From Mesorhizobium sp. (GTDB taxonomy: Bacteria; Pseudomonadota; Alphaproteobacteria; Rhizobiales; Rhizobiaceae): a DNA stretch of 45,612 bases. The position numbers and the translations under genes are program-made. Position 1 is the stretch's first letter; every line of letters begins with the position of its first letter. Below, one piece after another: positions 1-8,557 of the stretch. The notes beneath the pieces are model-generated. The model did not search any database. It worked only from the letters and a program-made list of their open reading frames with translations, and was not told the origin of the DNA. The DNA is taken from positions 1-45,612 of the forward strand of contig NZ_SUGA01000044.1 in the NCBI RefSeq assembly GCF_004963255.1, given 5' to 3'.

Positions 1-75
1 ACCACGAAAACGCAAGTTTCAAGCCATGCCAACGCTATCTTAGCGCATATGCCCTCGTGGGGGAGATTACGCTCG

Positions 76-723
76 TCACACCCGCCCGATCATCACATGT
101 GTCGCATCGGCGGTCGCCACCTGCCCGGTGCAGCGGTATCCCAGCTTCGGCATGTCTAGCCCGGCGAATAGATGCTCGCCCGAGCCGAGCAGGAGCGGCG
201 AGACTGCCAGATGCATCTCGTCGATGAGCTTCTCCTGCAGATACTGCCGGACGGTCGAGACGCCGCCGCCGACGCGCACGTCCTTGCCGCCGGCGGCCGC
301 CTTCGCCTGTTCGAGGGCTGAGCGGATGCCGTCGCTGACGAAATAGAACGTCGTCCCGCCTTCCATCTCGATCGGCGCGCGCTTGTGATGCGTCAAAATA
401 AAGGTCGGCACGTGGTAGGGCGGGTTGGGGCCCCACCAGCCTTTCCAGTCGTCGTCCGGCCATGGGCCACGGCTCGGCGCGAACATGTTGCGGCCGAGGA
501 TCCAGGCGCCGACATTCTCGAAGCTGCGCACCGCAAGATCGTCATCCGTATCGGTCGTTCCGCCTTCCTTGCCGATCATCTGGTAAAACGAGCGGGTCTT
601 AATCATCCACTTGTGCAGATTTTCGCCGCCCACGCCGAGCGGCTTGTCGAGGCTCTGATCGGGACCGGCGCCGTAACCGTCCAGCGACAGGGTGAATGCG
701 TTGACGCGCAGCCTGGACATCAT
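76..723 (-). CDS. Dihydrofolate reductase family protein (RibD C-terminal-like)
   Basis: This 215-residue protein begins MMSRLRVNAFTLSLDGY, the first strand of the RibD-C/DHFR-like fold. It continues with SFENVGAWILGRNMF, where the GR pair precedes the nucleotide-binding helix, and GGKDVRVGGGVSTVRQYL, the glycine-rich NADPH-binding loop. The late segment IDEMHLAVSPLLLGSGEHLF is typical of stand-alone members, which are presumed NADPH-dependent reductases of unknown substrate. It is not true FolA, which is shorter and has a different N-terminus. Met 723 and Met 720 are both possible starts. The gene is transcribed away from phaZ's promoter side, and three copies of an 8-bp palindromic half-site lie just upstream, suggesting control by a dedicated repressor. 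Confidence 0.85.
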   Translation of the reverse strand: MMSRLRVNAFTLSLDGYGAGPDQSLDKPLGVGGENLHKWMIKTRSFYQMIGKEGGTTDTDDDLAVRSFENVGAWILGRNMFAPSRGPWPDDDWKGWWGPNPPYHVPTFILTHHKRAPIEMEGGTTFYFVSDGIRSALEQAKAAAGGKDVRVGGGVSTVRQYLQEKLIDEMHLAVSPLLLGSGEHLFAGLDMPKLGYRCTGQVATADATHVMIGRV

Positions 724-748
724 TGGCCTCCTGATCCAGTTGTGATTT

Positions 749-793
749 GCAAGCGGTCAACCGATAGCTTGACCGCTTGCGAATTGCAAGCGG
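749..793. promoter_or_regulatory. Tandem palindromes: probable operator of the DHFR-like gene
   Basis: GCAAGCGGTCAA (749-760) and TTGACCGCTTGC (769-780) form a perfect 12-bp inverted repeat with an 8-nt spacer. The second arm then pairs with a third copy: CCGCTTGC (773-780) and GCAAGCGG (786-793), 5 nt apart. Three regularly spaced copies of the same 8-mer just upstream of the start at 723 look like binding sites for a dimeric winged-helix or TetR-type repressor. No regulator gene is adjacent. The rest of the gap up to 900 shows nothing else clear. Confidence 0.55.
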
Positions 794-900
794 ATAGGCA
801 GCGGCATCGCGACCGGCGGCATGATCCCGGTTTCGGTTTATGGATTTGGCTCGGACGAAGCGGGCGGCCCTGGCGCCGGTTCGTTCGTCCGCGCGTCCCG

Positions 901-2109
901 CTATTCCATCGCCAGGATGAGGTTGCGCACCACGGGGTAGATTTCGCGTTCCCAGCGCTTGCCGTTGAAGACGCCGTAATGGCCGACATTGGCCTGCAGG
1001 TGATGCCGCTTCAGATGTGGGCGCAGCGAGCGGCACAGATCATGCGCCGCCGAGGTCTGGCCCAGCGCGCATATGTCGTCGCGTCCGCCCTCGACGGTAA
1101 GCAGCGCCGTGTTGCGGATCGCGCCGGGATCGACCTTGCTGCCGCGGAAGGTGAACGCGCCTGTGGCAAGCTCCGCCTTCTGGAACACCCGGTCGATGGT
1201 CTCGAGATAGAATTCCTCGGTGAGGTCGAGCACCGCGAAATACTCGTCGTAGAAAGTCTTGATCTTCTCGGCTTCGGCGGTCTCGCCGGCCGCCAGATGC
1301 TCATGGAGCTTGCGATGAGCCGTGACGTGACGGTCGCTGTTCATGGCCACGAAGGCGGTGAGCTGCAGGAAGCCCGGATACACCCGCCGCCCGCCGCCAG
1401 GGTGGCGGAAGGGCACATGCGAGATGACGTAGCTCTGGAACCAGGCCAGCGACTTGCTGACGGCGAATTCGTTGACCTCGGTCGGGCTTTCGCGCGGGTC
1501 GATCGGCCCCGCCATCAGCGTCATCGAGCGCGGCGTCGCCGGATGCTTGTCCTCGGACATGATGGCGACGGCGGCGAGCGCCTGGACGCAGGGCTGGCAG
1601 ACCGCCAGGATATGCGCTCCCGGGCCGATCGCCTCCAGGAAACGGATGAGGTAGTCGACATAGTCGTCCACGCCGAATCTGCCGGCCGAAAGCGGCACGT
1701 CGCGGGCATTGGCCCAGTCGGTGACATAGACCTCGTGGTCGGCGAGCAGCGTCTCCACCGTGCCGCGCAGCAGCGTCGAGAAATGTCCGGACAGGGGCGC
1801 GACCACCATGACCTTCGGCTGGCGGGCGTCGATGTCCTTGGCAAAACGCAGTAGCTTGCCGAAGGGCAGGGCGAGCATTGTTTCGACGGCGACCGGCACC
1901 TCGCGGTTACCGACCCTGACAGTTCCGATGCCGAAATCCGGGCGCGTATGGGTGAGCCTGAAACGGGCGACCATCTCCAGCCCGGCCGCGATGCGCCGTT
2001 TGGCGGCGTCGCCGAGCGCCATCCCGCCCGTCGCCGAGCCCATCAGTTCGGCAAGCATGCGCGCCGGAGCTATGAGGTCGTCCTGGAGCTGGTAGGCCTG
2101 GTAAAGCAT
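901..2109 (-). CDS. phaZ: Intracellular polyhydroxyalkanoate (PHB) depolymerase
   Basis: The protein is 402 residues if read from MLYQAYQLQDDLIAPARMLA, the usual N-terminus of this family. It degrades stored poly-3-hydroxybutyrate inside the cell. The lipase-box position reads AVCQPC, with Cys171 in place of the serine nucleophile; this cysteine is known from the PhaZa family of intracellular depolymerases. The alpha/beta-hydrolase context is visible in VMVVAPLSGHFSTLLRGTV and in the C-terminal NVGHYGVFNGKRW, which carries the likely catalytic His. The frame stays open well upstream of 2109, but that extension is low-complexity antisense of the GST gene. PHB turnover genes fit a rhizobial genome. 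The gene diverges from the GST gene. Confidence 0.93.
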   Translation of the reverse strand: MLYQAYQLQDDLIAPARMLAELMGSATGGMALGDAAKRRIAAGLEMVARFRLTHTRPDFGIGTVRVGNREVPVAVETMLALPFGKLLRFAKDIDARQPKVMVVAPLSGHFSTLLRGTVETLLADHEVYVTDWANARDVPLSAGRFGVDDYVDYLIRFLEAIGPGAHILAVCQPCVQALAAVAIMSEDKHPATPRSMTLMAGPIDPRESPTEVNEFAVSKSLAWFQSYVISHVPFRHPGGGRRVYPGFLQLTAFVAMNSDRHVTAHRKLHEHLAAGETAEAEKIKTFYDEYFAVLDLTEEFYLETIDRVFQKAELATGAFTFRGSKVDPGAIRNTALLTVEGGRDDICALGQTSAAHDLCRSLRPHLKRHHLQANVGHYGVFNGKRWEREIYPVVRNLILAME

Positions 2110-2156
2110 TGCGCCTCGTTCCGCTGACAGCCCATCGTGCAGCGCAAAAAAGCTAG

Positions 2157-2172
2157 TGCAATCTATTTTGCA
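2157..2172. promoter_or_regulatory. TGCA-type inverted repeat between phaZ and GST genes
   Basis: TGCAA (2157-2161) and TTGCA (2168-2172) form an inverted repeat with a 6-nt spacer, in the divergent gap next to phaZ. PhaR/AniA regulators of PHB metabolism bind TGC/GCA-rich sites, so this is a possible PhaR site. The arms are only 5 bp, so the call is tentative. Confidence 0.25.
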
Positions 2173-2217
2173 TTGCGAGAGGATTGTTGCCGGCGAAAGG
2201 CTTGGAGGTTTCACGAC

Positions 2218-2916
2218 ATGGCCAAGGCGGGGAAGGCGAAGGCGGCGAAGCCGGAGGGCGCGGCGAAGGCGACGTTGACGATCTCGTCGAAGAACTACTC
2301 GTCCTGGTCTCTGCGCGGCTGGCTGCTGTGCCGCATGGCCGGTCTGGAGTTCGAGGAGAAGCGCGTCGACATCGATGATCCGGAGCAGCGGCAGGAATTG
2401 CTGCTCTTGTCGCCATCGGTGTTGGTGCCGCGGCTGACGCATGACGGCGTCACCGTATGGGATACGCTGGCCATCGCCGAGTACCTTGCGGAGACGATGC
2501 CGCGCGCCGGCCTGCTGCCAGCCGAGCGCGTGGCGCGCGCCCATTGCCGCGCGGTGTCGGGCGAAATGCATTCGGGTTTCCACAATCTGCGCTCGGCATT
2601 GCCGATGAACCTCAAGGCGAGGCACAAGAGCTTCAAGATCTTTTCCGGCGCGCGGCCCGACGTGGAGCGGATCAAGGCGATCTGGTCGGAATGCCTGACG
2701 ACCTATGGTGGGCCGTGGCTGTTCGGGGCATGGCCCACCATGGCCGACGCTATGTATGCTCCGGTCTGCACCCGCTTCCGTACCTACGCGGTTGACCTCG
2801 AAGCGCCGCTCGCCGCCTTCTGCGAGACGGTTTTCGCCTGGCCGCTGATGCGGGAATGGACGCAAGGAGCGCTCGCCGAGCCAGACGAGATCGTCGAGCT
2901 AGAGGTGGAATTCTGA
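2218..2916 (+). CDS. Glutathione S-transferase family protein
   Basis: The start at 2218 has a good ribosome-binding site, GGAGG at 2204-2208, giving 232 residues. After a lysine/alanine-rich tail (MAKAGKAKAAKPEGAAK) comes the thioredoxin-like N-domain: LTISSKNYSSWSLRGWLLC, with the Ser that commonly activates glutathione in zeta-like bacterial GSTs, then LVPRLTHDG (cis-Pro) and VWDTLAIAEYLAE (glutathione gamma-glutamyl binding). The helical C-domain follows, ending near PLMREWTQGALAEPDEI. The substrate cannot be told from sequence. The Lys/Ala-rich extension of about 16 residues is unusual but has a clear ribosome-binding site before it. Confidence 0.9.
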   Translation: MAKAGKAKAAKPEGAAKATLTISSKNYSSWSLRGWLLCRMAGLEFEEKRVDIDDPEQRQELLLLSPSVLVPRLTHDGVTVWDTLAIAEYLAETMPRAGLLPAERVARAHCRAVSGEMHSGFHNLRSALPMNLKARHKSFKIFSGARPDVERIKAIWSECLTTYGGPWLFGAWPTMADAMYAPVCTRFRTYAVDLEAPLAAFCETVFAWPLMREWTQGALAEPDEIVELEVEF

Positions 2917-2955
2917 AGGCTGGCCAGTGGCGCCGCTGCTTGCCGGGTTGGCGGC

Positions 2956-3987
<1,032 letters not shown>

Positions 3988-4073
3988 GGCCGAAACTCTC
4001 TTTTGCGCCGGCTTTTACCACGCGTCTTGGTAACTGACCAATGCGACACGATTGTGCCAGGGACGAAGCCCGT

Positions 4074-4246
4074 GGTTCCTCGCCCCCGCTAAGGCGGGGG
4101 AGAGGTGTCGCGAAGCGGACGGAGAGGGGGCCTTCGTAGGGCGGAAAGTCTTCCAATACGAGGGCCTTTGCCGACGGAACCGGCGCTCCCCTCTCCGTCT
4201 CGGCTTCGCCGAGCCACCTCTCCCCACTTTCGTGGGGCGAGGAACC
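4074..4246. repeat. Large RIME-like palindromic mosaic repeat
   Basis: The ends GGTTCCTCGCCCC (4074-4086) and GGGGCGAGGAACC (4234-4246) are exact inverted repeats. Internal arms continue the pairing: GGGGGAGAGGTG with CACCTCTCCCC, and CGGAGAGGGG with CCCCTCTCCG. The element of about 173 bp sits between hemB and the DUF2066 gene, and its right end touches the DUF2066 stop codon exactly. The organisation resembles rhizobium-specific intergenic mosaic elements. It lies 86 bases upstream of the hemB start. Confidence 0.85.
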
Positions 4247-5068
4247 TCAGGGCTGCCCGTGCCCTGACAAAATCTGCGCCGCGCCCCTGATCGCGACCCG
4301 GAAGGCCTCGTCGAAGCTGACGCCGCGCGCCTGCCAGCGATAGGTCTTGCCGCGATCGGCCAGCCGCCAGTCGGCGATCCAGCCGAGATCGTTGTCGCTC
4401 CACACGATGCTGCCGGCGAGCGCCCGGGCCGCTCCCGCTTTCTTCGCCAGCCTGTCGAGCCTTGCGATGTCCGCCTCGGAAAGCGCCTTGTCATCGAGCC
4501 CGCCGAGCTGCCCGGCCTTTGGAAAAGTGACGCGCATCAGCAGCGGACCGGCGGCATTGGCGAAGGATTCGCGCATCGCGTTGCCGCGCTGCTCGTCCTG
4601 CGTCAGCACGAAATGCCGCGCGCCCTGCTCGGCGGTCATGAAGACGGCGATCGGCGGCCGCTCGCCGGGCCAGGGCCTGCTGCCGAGCTGCGCGAGCAGC
4701 TTGTCGACCACAGCCGGCTTGTAGAGGCAGGTCAGATCGTGCGGCCGGTCATGCGTGCCTTGCTCGTCATGGATCGGAATTCCCTCGAGCCGGTCGCGGT
4801 AGCGGAAGGACTGGACGAAATCGGCCGCCTTCTCGCGCAGCGCCAGCATCTGCGTCTTCTGCGTCAGCCGCTGATCGCCCGAGACCTTGACCAGCACCTT
4901 GTCGAGGCAATCCTTGAAACCGATCTGCCGGTTCACGTCTCCGGTTCCGGTGACGATCGTTTGCGCCTGATAAAGCTCGGCGGACGTCGCGGCGATGACG
5001 GGGCGACAGACGAAACAGATGGCGATCATGCCGATCACCATGGCCGCGAGGCGAGAAAATCCGGGCAT
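4247..5068 (-). CDS. DUF2066 domain-containing exported protein
   Basis: The protein has 273 residues with an N-terminal hydrophobic segment (about 5-25, IGMIAICFVCRPVIAA) that looks like a signal peptide ending near AATSA. The following region, ELYQAQTIVTGTGDVNRQIG and DCLDKVLVKVSGD, is characteristic of DUF2066, a widespread proteobacterial periplasmic family without an assigned function. The C-terminal half contains a repeated beta-type unit with W/D residues (SDNDLGWIADWRL). Its stop codon is immediately followed by the end of the palindromic repeat. It diverges from the membrane methyltransferase-like gene at 5159. Confidence 0.82.
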   Translation of the reverse strand: MPGFSRLAAMVIGMIAICFVCRPVIAATSAELYQAQTIVTGTGDVNRQIGFKDCLDKVLVKVSGDQRLTQKTQMLALREKAADFVQSFRYRDRLEGIPIHDEQGTHDRPHDLTCLYKPAVVDKLLAQLGSRPWPGERPPIAVFMTAEQGARHFVLTQDEQRGNAMRESFANAAGPLLMRVTFPKAGQLGGLDDKALSEADIARLDRLAKKAGAARALAGSIVWSDNDLGWIADWRLADRGKTYRWQARGVSFDEAFRVAIRGAAQILSGHGQP

Positions 5069-5158
5069 GACTTGCCGTCCGGTTCACGATGCCCATTTTC
5101 TAGCACCGGGCGCGCGCGGTGGCCAAGGCGGATTGCCGGCTAACCGAAGGAGCAGGGC

Positions 5159-5707
5159 ATGGCCTTCATCTGGTTCATTTATGCCGCCTGGCTCATGCTG
5201 ATCATCTTCCTGACCGTTCAGGCGATCGGCGTGAAGCGGGACACCGAACCGCACCTGCTGCAGAGCTTCGGCTTGATGTTTGCCATCATCGCCGCCTTCC
5301 TGCTGCCGAGGCTGCCGATTTTCGGCTTCGTCAATTTCGCACCTGTCAGCACGGTCCTGGGCGGCATCGGCGCCGCGATCACCATCGCGGGCATGGCGCT
5401 GCTGGTCTGGGCGCGGCAGACTCTCGGCCGCAACTGGAGTCAAACCGTTTCGGCCAAGCAGGAGCATGAGCTGGTAAGGTCCGGTCCATACAGTCGCCTG
5501 CGTCATCCCATGTACACGGGCGGCCTGCTCGCCTGTATCGGCTCGGCTATCGTGGTCGGCGGCCCCTTCGTCTTTCTGTTGATCCTGCTCGGGGCGATTT
5601 TCGTCTGGAGGGTCGATGCCGAGGATCGGCTTCTGGCGCGGCAATTTCCCGACGAGTTCCCCGATTATGCGCGCCGCACGAACGCGCTTATCCCGTTCCT
5701 CTGGTAG
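5159..5707 (+). CDS. Isoprenylcysteine carboxyl methyltransferase-like membrane protein
   Basis: This 182-residue integral membrane protein has about four hydrophobic helices (residues 1-22, 37-55, 65-88 and 120-150). The signature GPYSRLRHPMYTGGLL near residue 112 is the conserved RHP-x-Y-x-G motif of the ICMT/PEMT superfamily, which binds S-adenosylmethionine at the membrane. Bacteria lack prenylated proteins of the eukaryotic type, so the real substrate is unknown; a lipid or isoprenoid is more likely. The start is supported by AAGGAG at 5147-5152. Confidence 0.85.
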   Translation: MAFIWFIYAAWLMLIIFLTVQAIGVKRDTEPHLLQSFGLMFAIIAAFLLPRLPIFGFVNFAPVSTVLGGIGAAITIAGMALLVWARQTLGRNWSQTVSAKQEHELVRSGPYSRLRHPMYTGGLLACIGSAIVVGGPFVFLLILLGAIFVWRVDAEDRLLARQFPDEFPDYARRTNALIPFLW

Positions 5708-5817
5708 TCTGCCCGCCGCAAGAGGCGCGGCCTGCCCCCGGTACTCGACAATTGACGTTGGCCCGGTCGCCGCTTAGCACTTCACCTCCCGCAGGCGCGG
5801 GGGAGGATTCTCTGACG

Positions 5818-6861
5818 ATGGATTTTGGCGGCGGCGACGAGATCCGCTTCGAGCGGTTGGGCAAAGCAGGCGTGGTCACATTGACCCGGCCGAAGGCGCT
5901 CAACGCCGTCACGCACAACATGGTCAAGGCGCTCGGCAAGGCGCTCGACGCCTGGGAAGAGGATCCGGGCATCGGCGTCGTTGTCGTCAAGGCCGAGGGC
6001 AGGGCGTTTTCCGCCGGCGGCGATATCCTGCACATCTATGAGGCCGGCCGCGCCGGCAAGCCGCCGGTCGACTTCTTCGCCGACGAGTATCGGTTGAACG
6101 CCCGCATCGCCCGCTTCAAGAAACCCTATGTCGCGCTGATCGACGGCATCGTCATGGGCGGCGGCGTGGGCATTTCTTTCCATGGCTCGCATCGCGTCCT
6201 GACCGAAAACGCGCAGTTCGCCATGCCGGAGGTCGGCATCGGCTTTTTCCCCGATGTCGGCGGCAGCCATTTGCTGCCGGATCTCGGCGGCTCGTTCGGC
6301 ATGTATTTGGGGCTGACTGGAAACCGCATCCGCTATGGCGACGCGCTGTGGTCCGGGCTCGCCACCCACACCATCAAGGCCGAGGACCAGGCGGGCCTGC
6401 TCGACGAGCTGGCGACGAGCGGCGACGCCAATGCGGAGCTGCGCGATTTCTTCGTGCCCGCCAAACGCGAGACCGAGCGGCAGGAGCTGGAGGCGATCGC
6501 GCGCCATTTCTCGCAGAGCTCGCTCGCCGGCATCATCGACAGTCTGGAGCGGGCAGGGGCCGACGATGCTTTTGCCGCAAAGACCCTGGCGACGCTCAGG
6601 ACCCGCTCGCCGACCAGCCTCAACGTTGCCTGGCGCCAGATCAGCACGGGATCGACGCTGTCGATGGACGAATGCATGAAGATGGAGTTCCGCATCCTCA
6701 ACCGCATGCTTGCCGGCCACGATTTCTACGAAGGCATCCGCGCCGCCATCATCGACAAGGGCTCGACGCCCCAGTGGCGGCCAGCGAGCCTGGACGAGGT
6801 CGGTGCCGCCGACATCGACGCCTATTTCGCGCCGCTCGGGGACAAGGAACTCGCCTTGTGA
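5818..6861 (+). CDS. Enoyl-CoA hydratase/isomerase family, 3-hydroxyisobutyryl-CoA hydrolase type
   Basis: From the ATG at 5818 the protein has 347 residues, the length of 3-hydroxyisobutyryl-CoA hydrolases rather than that of enoyl-CoA hydratases (about 260). The crotonase fold is seen in ALNAVTHNMV, AFSAGGDI (oxyanion-hole loop), DGIVMGGGVGISFHGSHRV and FAMPEVGIGFFPDVGGSHLL; the Glu/Asp pair in the last motif is the hydrolase signature. The C-terminal extension contains SLNVAWRQI and MEFRILNRML, also typical. The enzyme would act in valine catabolism. An earlier TTG at 5752 is in frame, but that stretch holds repeat-like sequence (5780-5810). GGAGG at 5802-5806 supports the chosen start. 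Confidence 0.88.
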   Translation: MDFGGGDEIRFERLGKAGVVTLTRPKALNAVTHNMVKALGKALDAWEEDPGIGVVVVKAEGRAFSAGGDILHIYEAGRAGKPPVDFFADEYRLNARIARFKKPYVALIDGIVMGGGVGISFHGSHRVLTENAQFAMPEVGIGFFPDVGGSHLLPDLGGSFGMYLGLTGNRIRYGDALWSGLATHTIKAEDQAGLLDELATSGDANAELRDFFVPAKRETERQELEAIARHFSQSSLAGIIDSLERAGADDAFAAKTLATLRTRSPTSLNVAWRQISTGSTLSMDECMKMEFRILNRMLAGHDFYEGIRAAIIDKGSTPQWRPASLDEVGAADIDAYFAPLGDKELAL

Positions 6862-7280
6862 GCGAGGTCACCTCCAGGCGTGTCGTTCTGCAGCCCTCGA
6901 CCACCGAGGTCATCTTCGCCTGGTTCCAGCGTGTGATCGCCGGCTATTGCCTTCTGTTCGGCATTCTCTACTGGATCCGGCTGATCGGCATTTATCCGGG
7001 CGAATTGTGGCGCTTCGACCTGATGCCGGTGCATTGGCAGGTAGCGGCGGCCACGCTTGCCGTCTTTTTCCCCTTCGCCGCGGCGGGGCTTTGGATGCTG
7101 GCGTCCTGGGGGCCGGTGATCTGGTTCATCTGCGCGGTGACCGAGACGGTGATGTATGCCGGCTTCCCCGATCTCTTTGGCCACCGCCTATTGATCGTGA
7201 TCTCGCACGCCTGCGTGGCCTTGCTCTACATCGTCTTTCGCGTCACCATCTGGCTGCAGAAGCGTCAGCTGCGCCAATGA
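6858..7280 (+). CDS. DUF6163-like small membrane protein
   Basis: Translation from the GTG at 6858, which overlaps the preceding stop as GTGA, gives 140 residues. After a short polar N-terminus there are four hydrophobic helices: about residues 23-45 (VIAGYCLLFGILYWIRLIG), 58-80, 85-105 and 112-132. The protein resembles a small rhizobial membrane family annotated as DUF6163, with no known role. The 4-base overlap implies translational coupling to the acyl-CoA hydrolase gene. Its stop codon lies inside the first bases of a short palindromic repeat. Confidence 0.75.
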   Translation: MSEVTSRRVVLQPSTTEVIFAWFQRVIAGYCLLFGILYWIRLIGIYPGELWRFDLMPVHWQVAAATLAVFFPFAAAGLWMLASWGPVIWFICAVTETVMYAGFPDLFGHRLLIVISHACVALLYIVFRVTIWLQKRQLRQ

Positions 7281-7327
7281 GCATGATGCCGAAAAGTGCG
7301 AAGCGGTTTTCGGGCGACATCATGCTC
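7279..7327. repeat. Short (about 49 bp) rhizobial palindromic repeat, copy 1
   Basis: GAGCATGATG plus CCGAAAA (7279-7295) pairs with TTTTCGG plus CATCATGCTC (7307-7327), with a 4-nt bulge in the right arm. The core CGAAAAGTG..GCGGTTTTCG is shared with the copy at 16647-16695. The upstream TGA stop (7278-7280) overlaps the left end. The remainder of the gap to 7580 holds the ldtR promoter region. Confidence 0.8.
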
Positions 7328-7461
7328 CGCTCATAGAGCCGGCCGAAGACTGGTCTCCGGGGCCATTTTCCGGGCACGTTTTCTCCCGAAATCCATTGGC
7401 TAAATCTTTAGGTTAATTGTTCTTGCTCGGGTGACCGATCGTTAAGCGTCTTCCGAAACCT

Positions 7462-7554
7462 CTTACCGGTAAGCTCTTGTTAGCCCTGGCGTTTAAGTCG
7501 AATTTTATGAGTATTCGATAGTGTCGCGATCAAGGTGAAAAACAAAAAATCACC
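7462..7554 (+). promoter_or_regulatory. ldtR promoter region with two inverted repeats
   Basis: The AT-richer stretch before ldtR contains the perfect 12-bp palindrome CTTACCGGTAAG (7462-7473). It also has GGTGA/TCACC (7534-7538 and 7550-7554) with an 11-nt A-rich spacer, 27 nt before the start. Between them, TTAA-N7-TTTA (7493-7507) is one base off the CtrA consensus. MarR-family genes are commonly autoregulated, so one palindrome could be the LdtR operator; which one is not shown by the sequence. Confidence 0.4.
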
Positions 7555-7580
7555 AAGGCGACAAACGAGAGGCAAAGACA

Positions 7581-8096
7581 ATGATCAATTCGCGTCCGGC
7601 GGCGAAGACCGCAAACGTATCCGACGATCGCCGCGAGGCTATCCGCTCGCTGTACATGGAATCGCTGCAGCTGGTGGAGCGTCTGCACCGCCGTCTGCTT
7701 GACGTGATCAAGGACGAGTTCGACCGCAACGGCCGTTCCGACATCAACGCCATCCAGGCGCTGCTGCTCTTCAACATCGGCAATTCGGAGCTGACCGCCG
7801 GCGAGCTGCGCTCGCGCGGCTACTATCTCGGCTCGAACGTCTCCTACAATCTGAAGAAGCTGGTCGACCTCGGCTTCATCAACCACCAGCGCTCGCGCAT
7901 CGACCGCCGCTCGGTCCGCGTCTCGCTGACGCCGAAGGGCAACGAGGTGGCCGACGTCGTCGCCGGCCTCTATGAGCGCCATGTCGGCTCGATCGAAGCG
8001 GTCGGCGGCATCAACACCGACGAGTTCAAGCAGATGAACCGCGCCCTGCAGCGGCTCGACCGCTTCTGGAACGATACGATCGCTTATCGGATGTAA
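7581..8096 (+). CDS. ldtR: MarR-family transcriptional regulator LdtR
   Basis: The protein has 171 residues with a central winged helix: the segment IQALLLFNIGNSELTAGELR, then the recognition helix in YYLGSNVSYNLKKLVDLGFI, and the wing in RIDRRSVRVSLTPKGNEVA. The GSNVSYNLKKLVD motif and the long N-terminal helix are those of LdtR, characterised in Liberibacter and Sinorhizobium as the regulator of an L,D-transpeptidase gene and of osmotic-stress tolerance. The partner transpeptidase gene follows in the same direction at 8558, separated by a terminator and its own promoter, matching the known arrangement. Confidence 0.93.
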   Translation: MINSRPAAKTANVSDDRREAIRSLYMESLQLVERLHRRLLDVIKDEFDRNGRSDINAIQALLLFNIGNSELTAGELRSRGYYLGSNVSYNLKKLVDLGFINHQRSRIDRRSVRVSLTPKGNEVADVVAGLYERHVGSIEAVGGINTDEFKQMNRALQRLDRFWNDTIAYRM

Positions 8097-8152
8097 GCGT
8101 TTGAGGAACATCGAAGCCGCGCCGAAGAAGCGCGACCAAGGGAAGGAATATG

Positions 8153-8186
8153 GGGCCGGTGCCGAACGCGCCGGTCCTTTCTTTTT
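8153..8186 (+). terminator. Rho-independent terminator after ldtR
   Basis: GGGCCGGTGC (8153-8162) pairs with GCGCCGGTCC (8168-8177), a 10-bp stem with two G-U pairs and a 5-nt loop. TTTCTTTTT follows. Confidence 0.85.
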
Positions 8187-8422
8187 GCAAAGGCGGCATC
8201 TACGGTAATTTGACCATCGCTGTGCGCGTTGAAGCTTGTGCCTGACGGGGAGGTGCAGACTTCACGGGGACGCGCTGGCATCCCGCCGATGCAAAAAAGC
8301 ATCGCCCCCATTTCTTTCACCTTATCGCCACAAGCAAATCGCGGGCCAAGGCCACGTTGCCGCCATAATCGCGGGCGATGCGAAGTGTGGGTGATGCTGC
8401 GGGCCTATGCCCTGCGCTCCTT

Positions 8423-8447
8423 GGAACCCGCGTGGCGGCAGCGCGTT
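8423..8447 (+). promoter_or_regulatory. Candidate EcfG (general stress sigma factor) promoter of the L,D-transpeptidase gene
   Basis: GGAAC (8423-8427), a 16-nt spacer and CGTT (8444-8447) match the known alphaproteobacterial EcfG promoter pattern GGAAC-N16/17-CGTT. It lies about 110 nt upstream of the start at 8558. No other coding content was recognised in the 461-base gap 8097-8557, apart from the terminator and this site. Confidence 0.5.
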
Positions 8448-8557
8448 TCTGGCGGCCGGTGAAGCGAGGTCATGGTTGGCGAATTGTTAAGTTTGCCAAC
8501 CCTAGAGTGCGGACAAAGCCGCCCGGCAAGCGATTGAGCGAGAGCGAACAAACAAGA

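Noticed and set aside
385..1854. 489-codon + strand open frame
   Set aside because: It lies opposite the DHFR-like and phaZ genes, is Arg/His/Ala/Asp-rich with no family motif, and is the usual antisense shadow in high-GC DNA.
2110..2865. In-frame upstream extension of phaZ (up to 654 residues)
   Set aside because: The extra 252 residues are Arg-rich antisense of the GST gene. The family N-terminus MLYQAYQ begins at 2109.
4074..4246. CRISPR-like repeat or insertion sequence
   Set aside because: There are inverted rather than direct repeats, with no regular spacers and no transposase frame. It fits a palindromic mosaic element.
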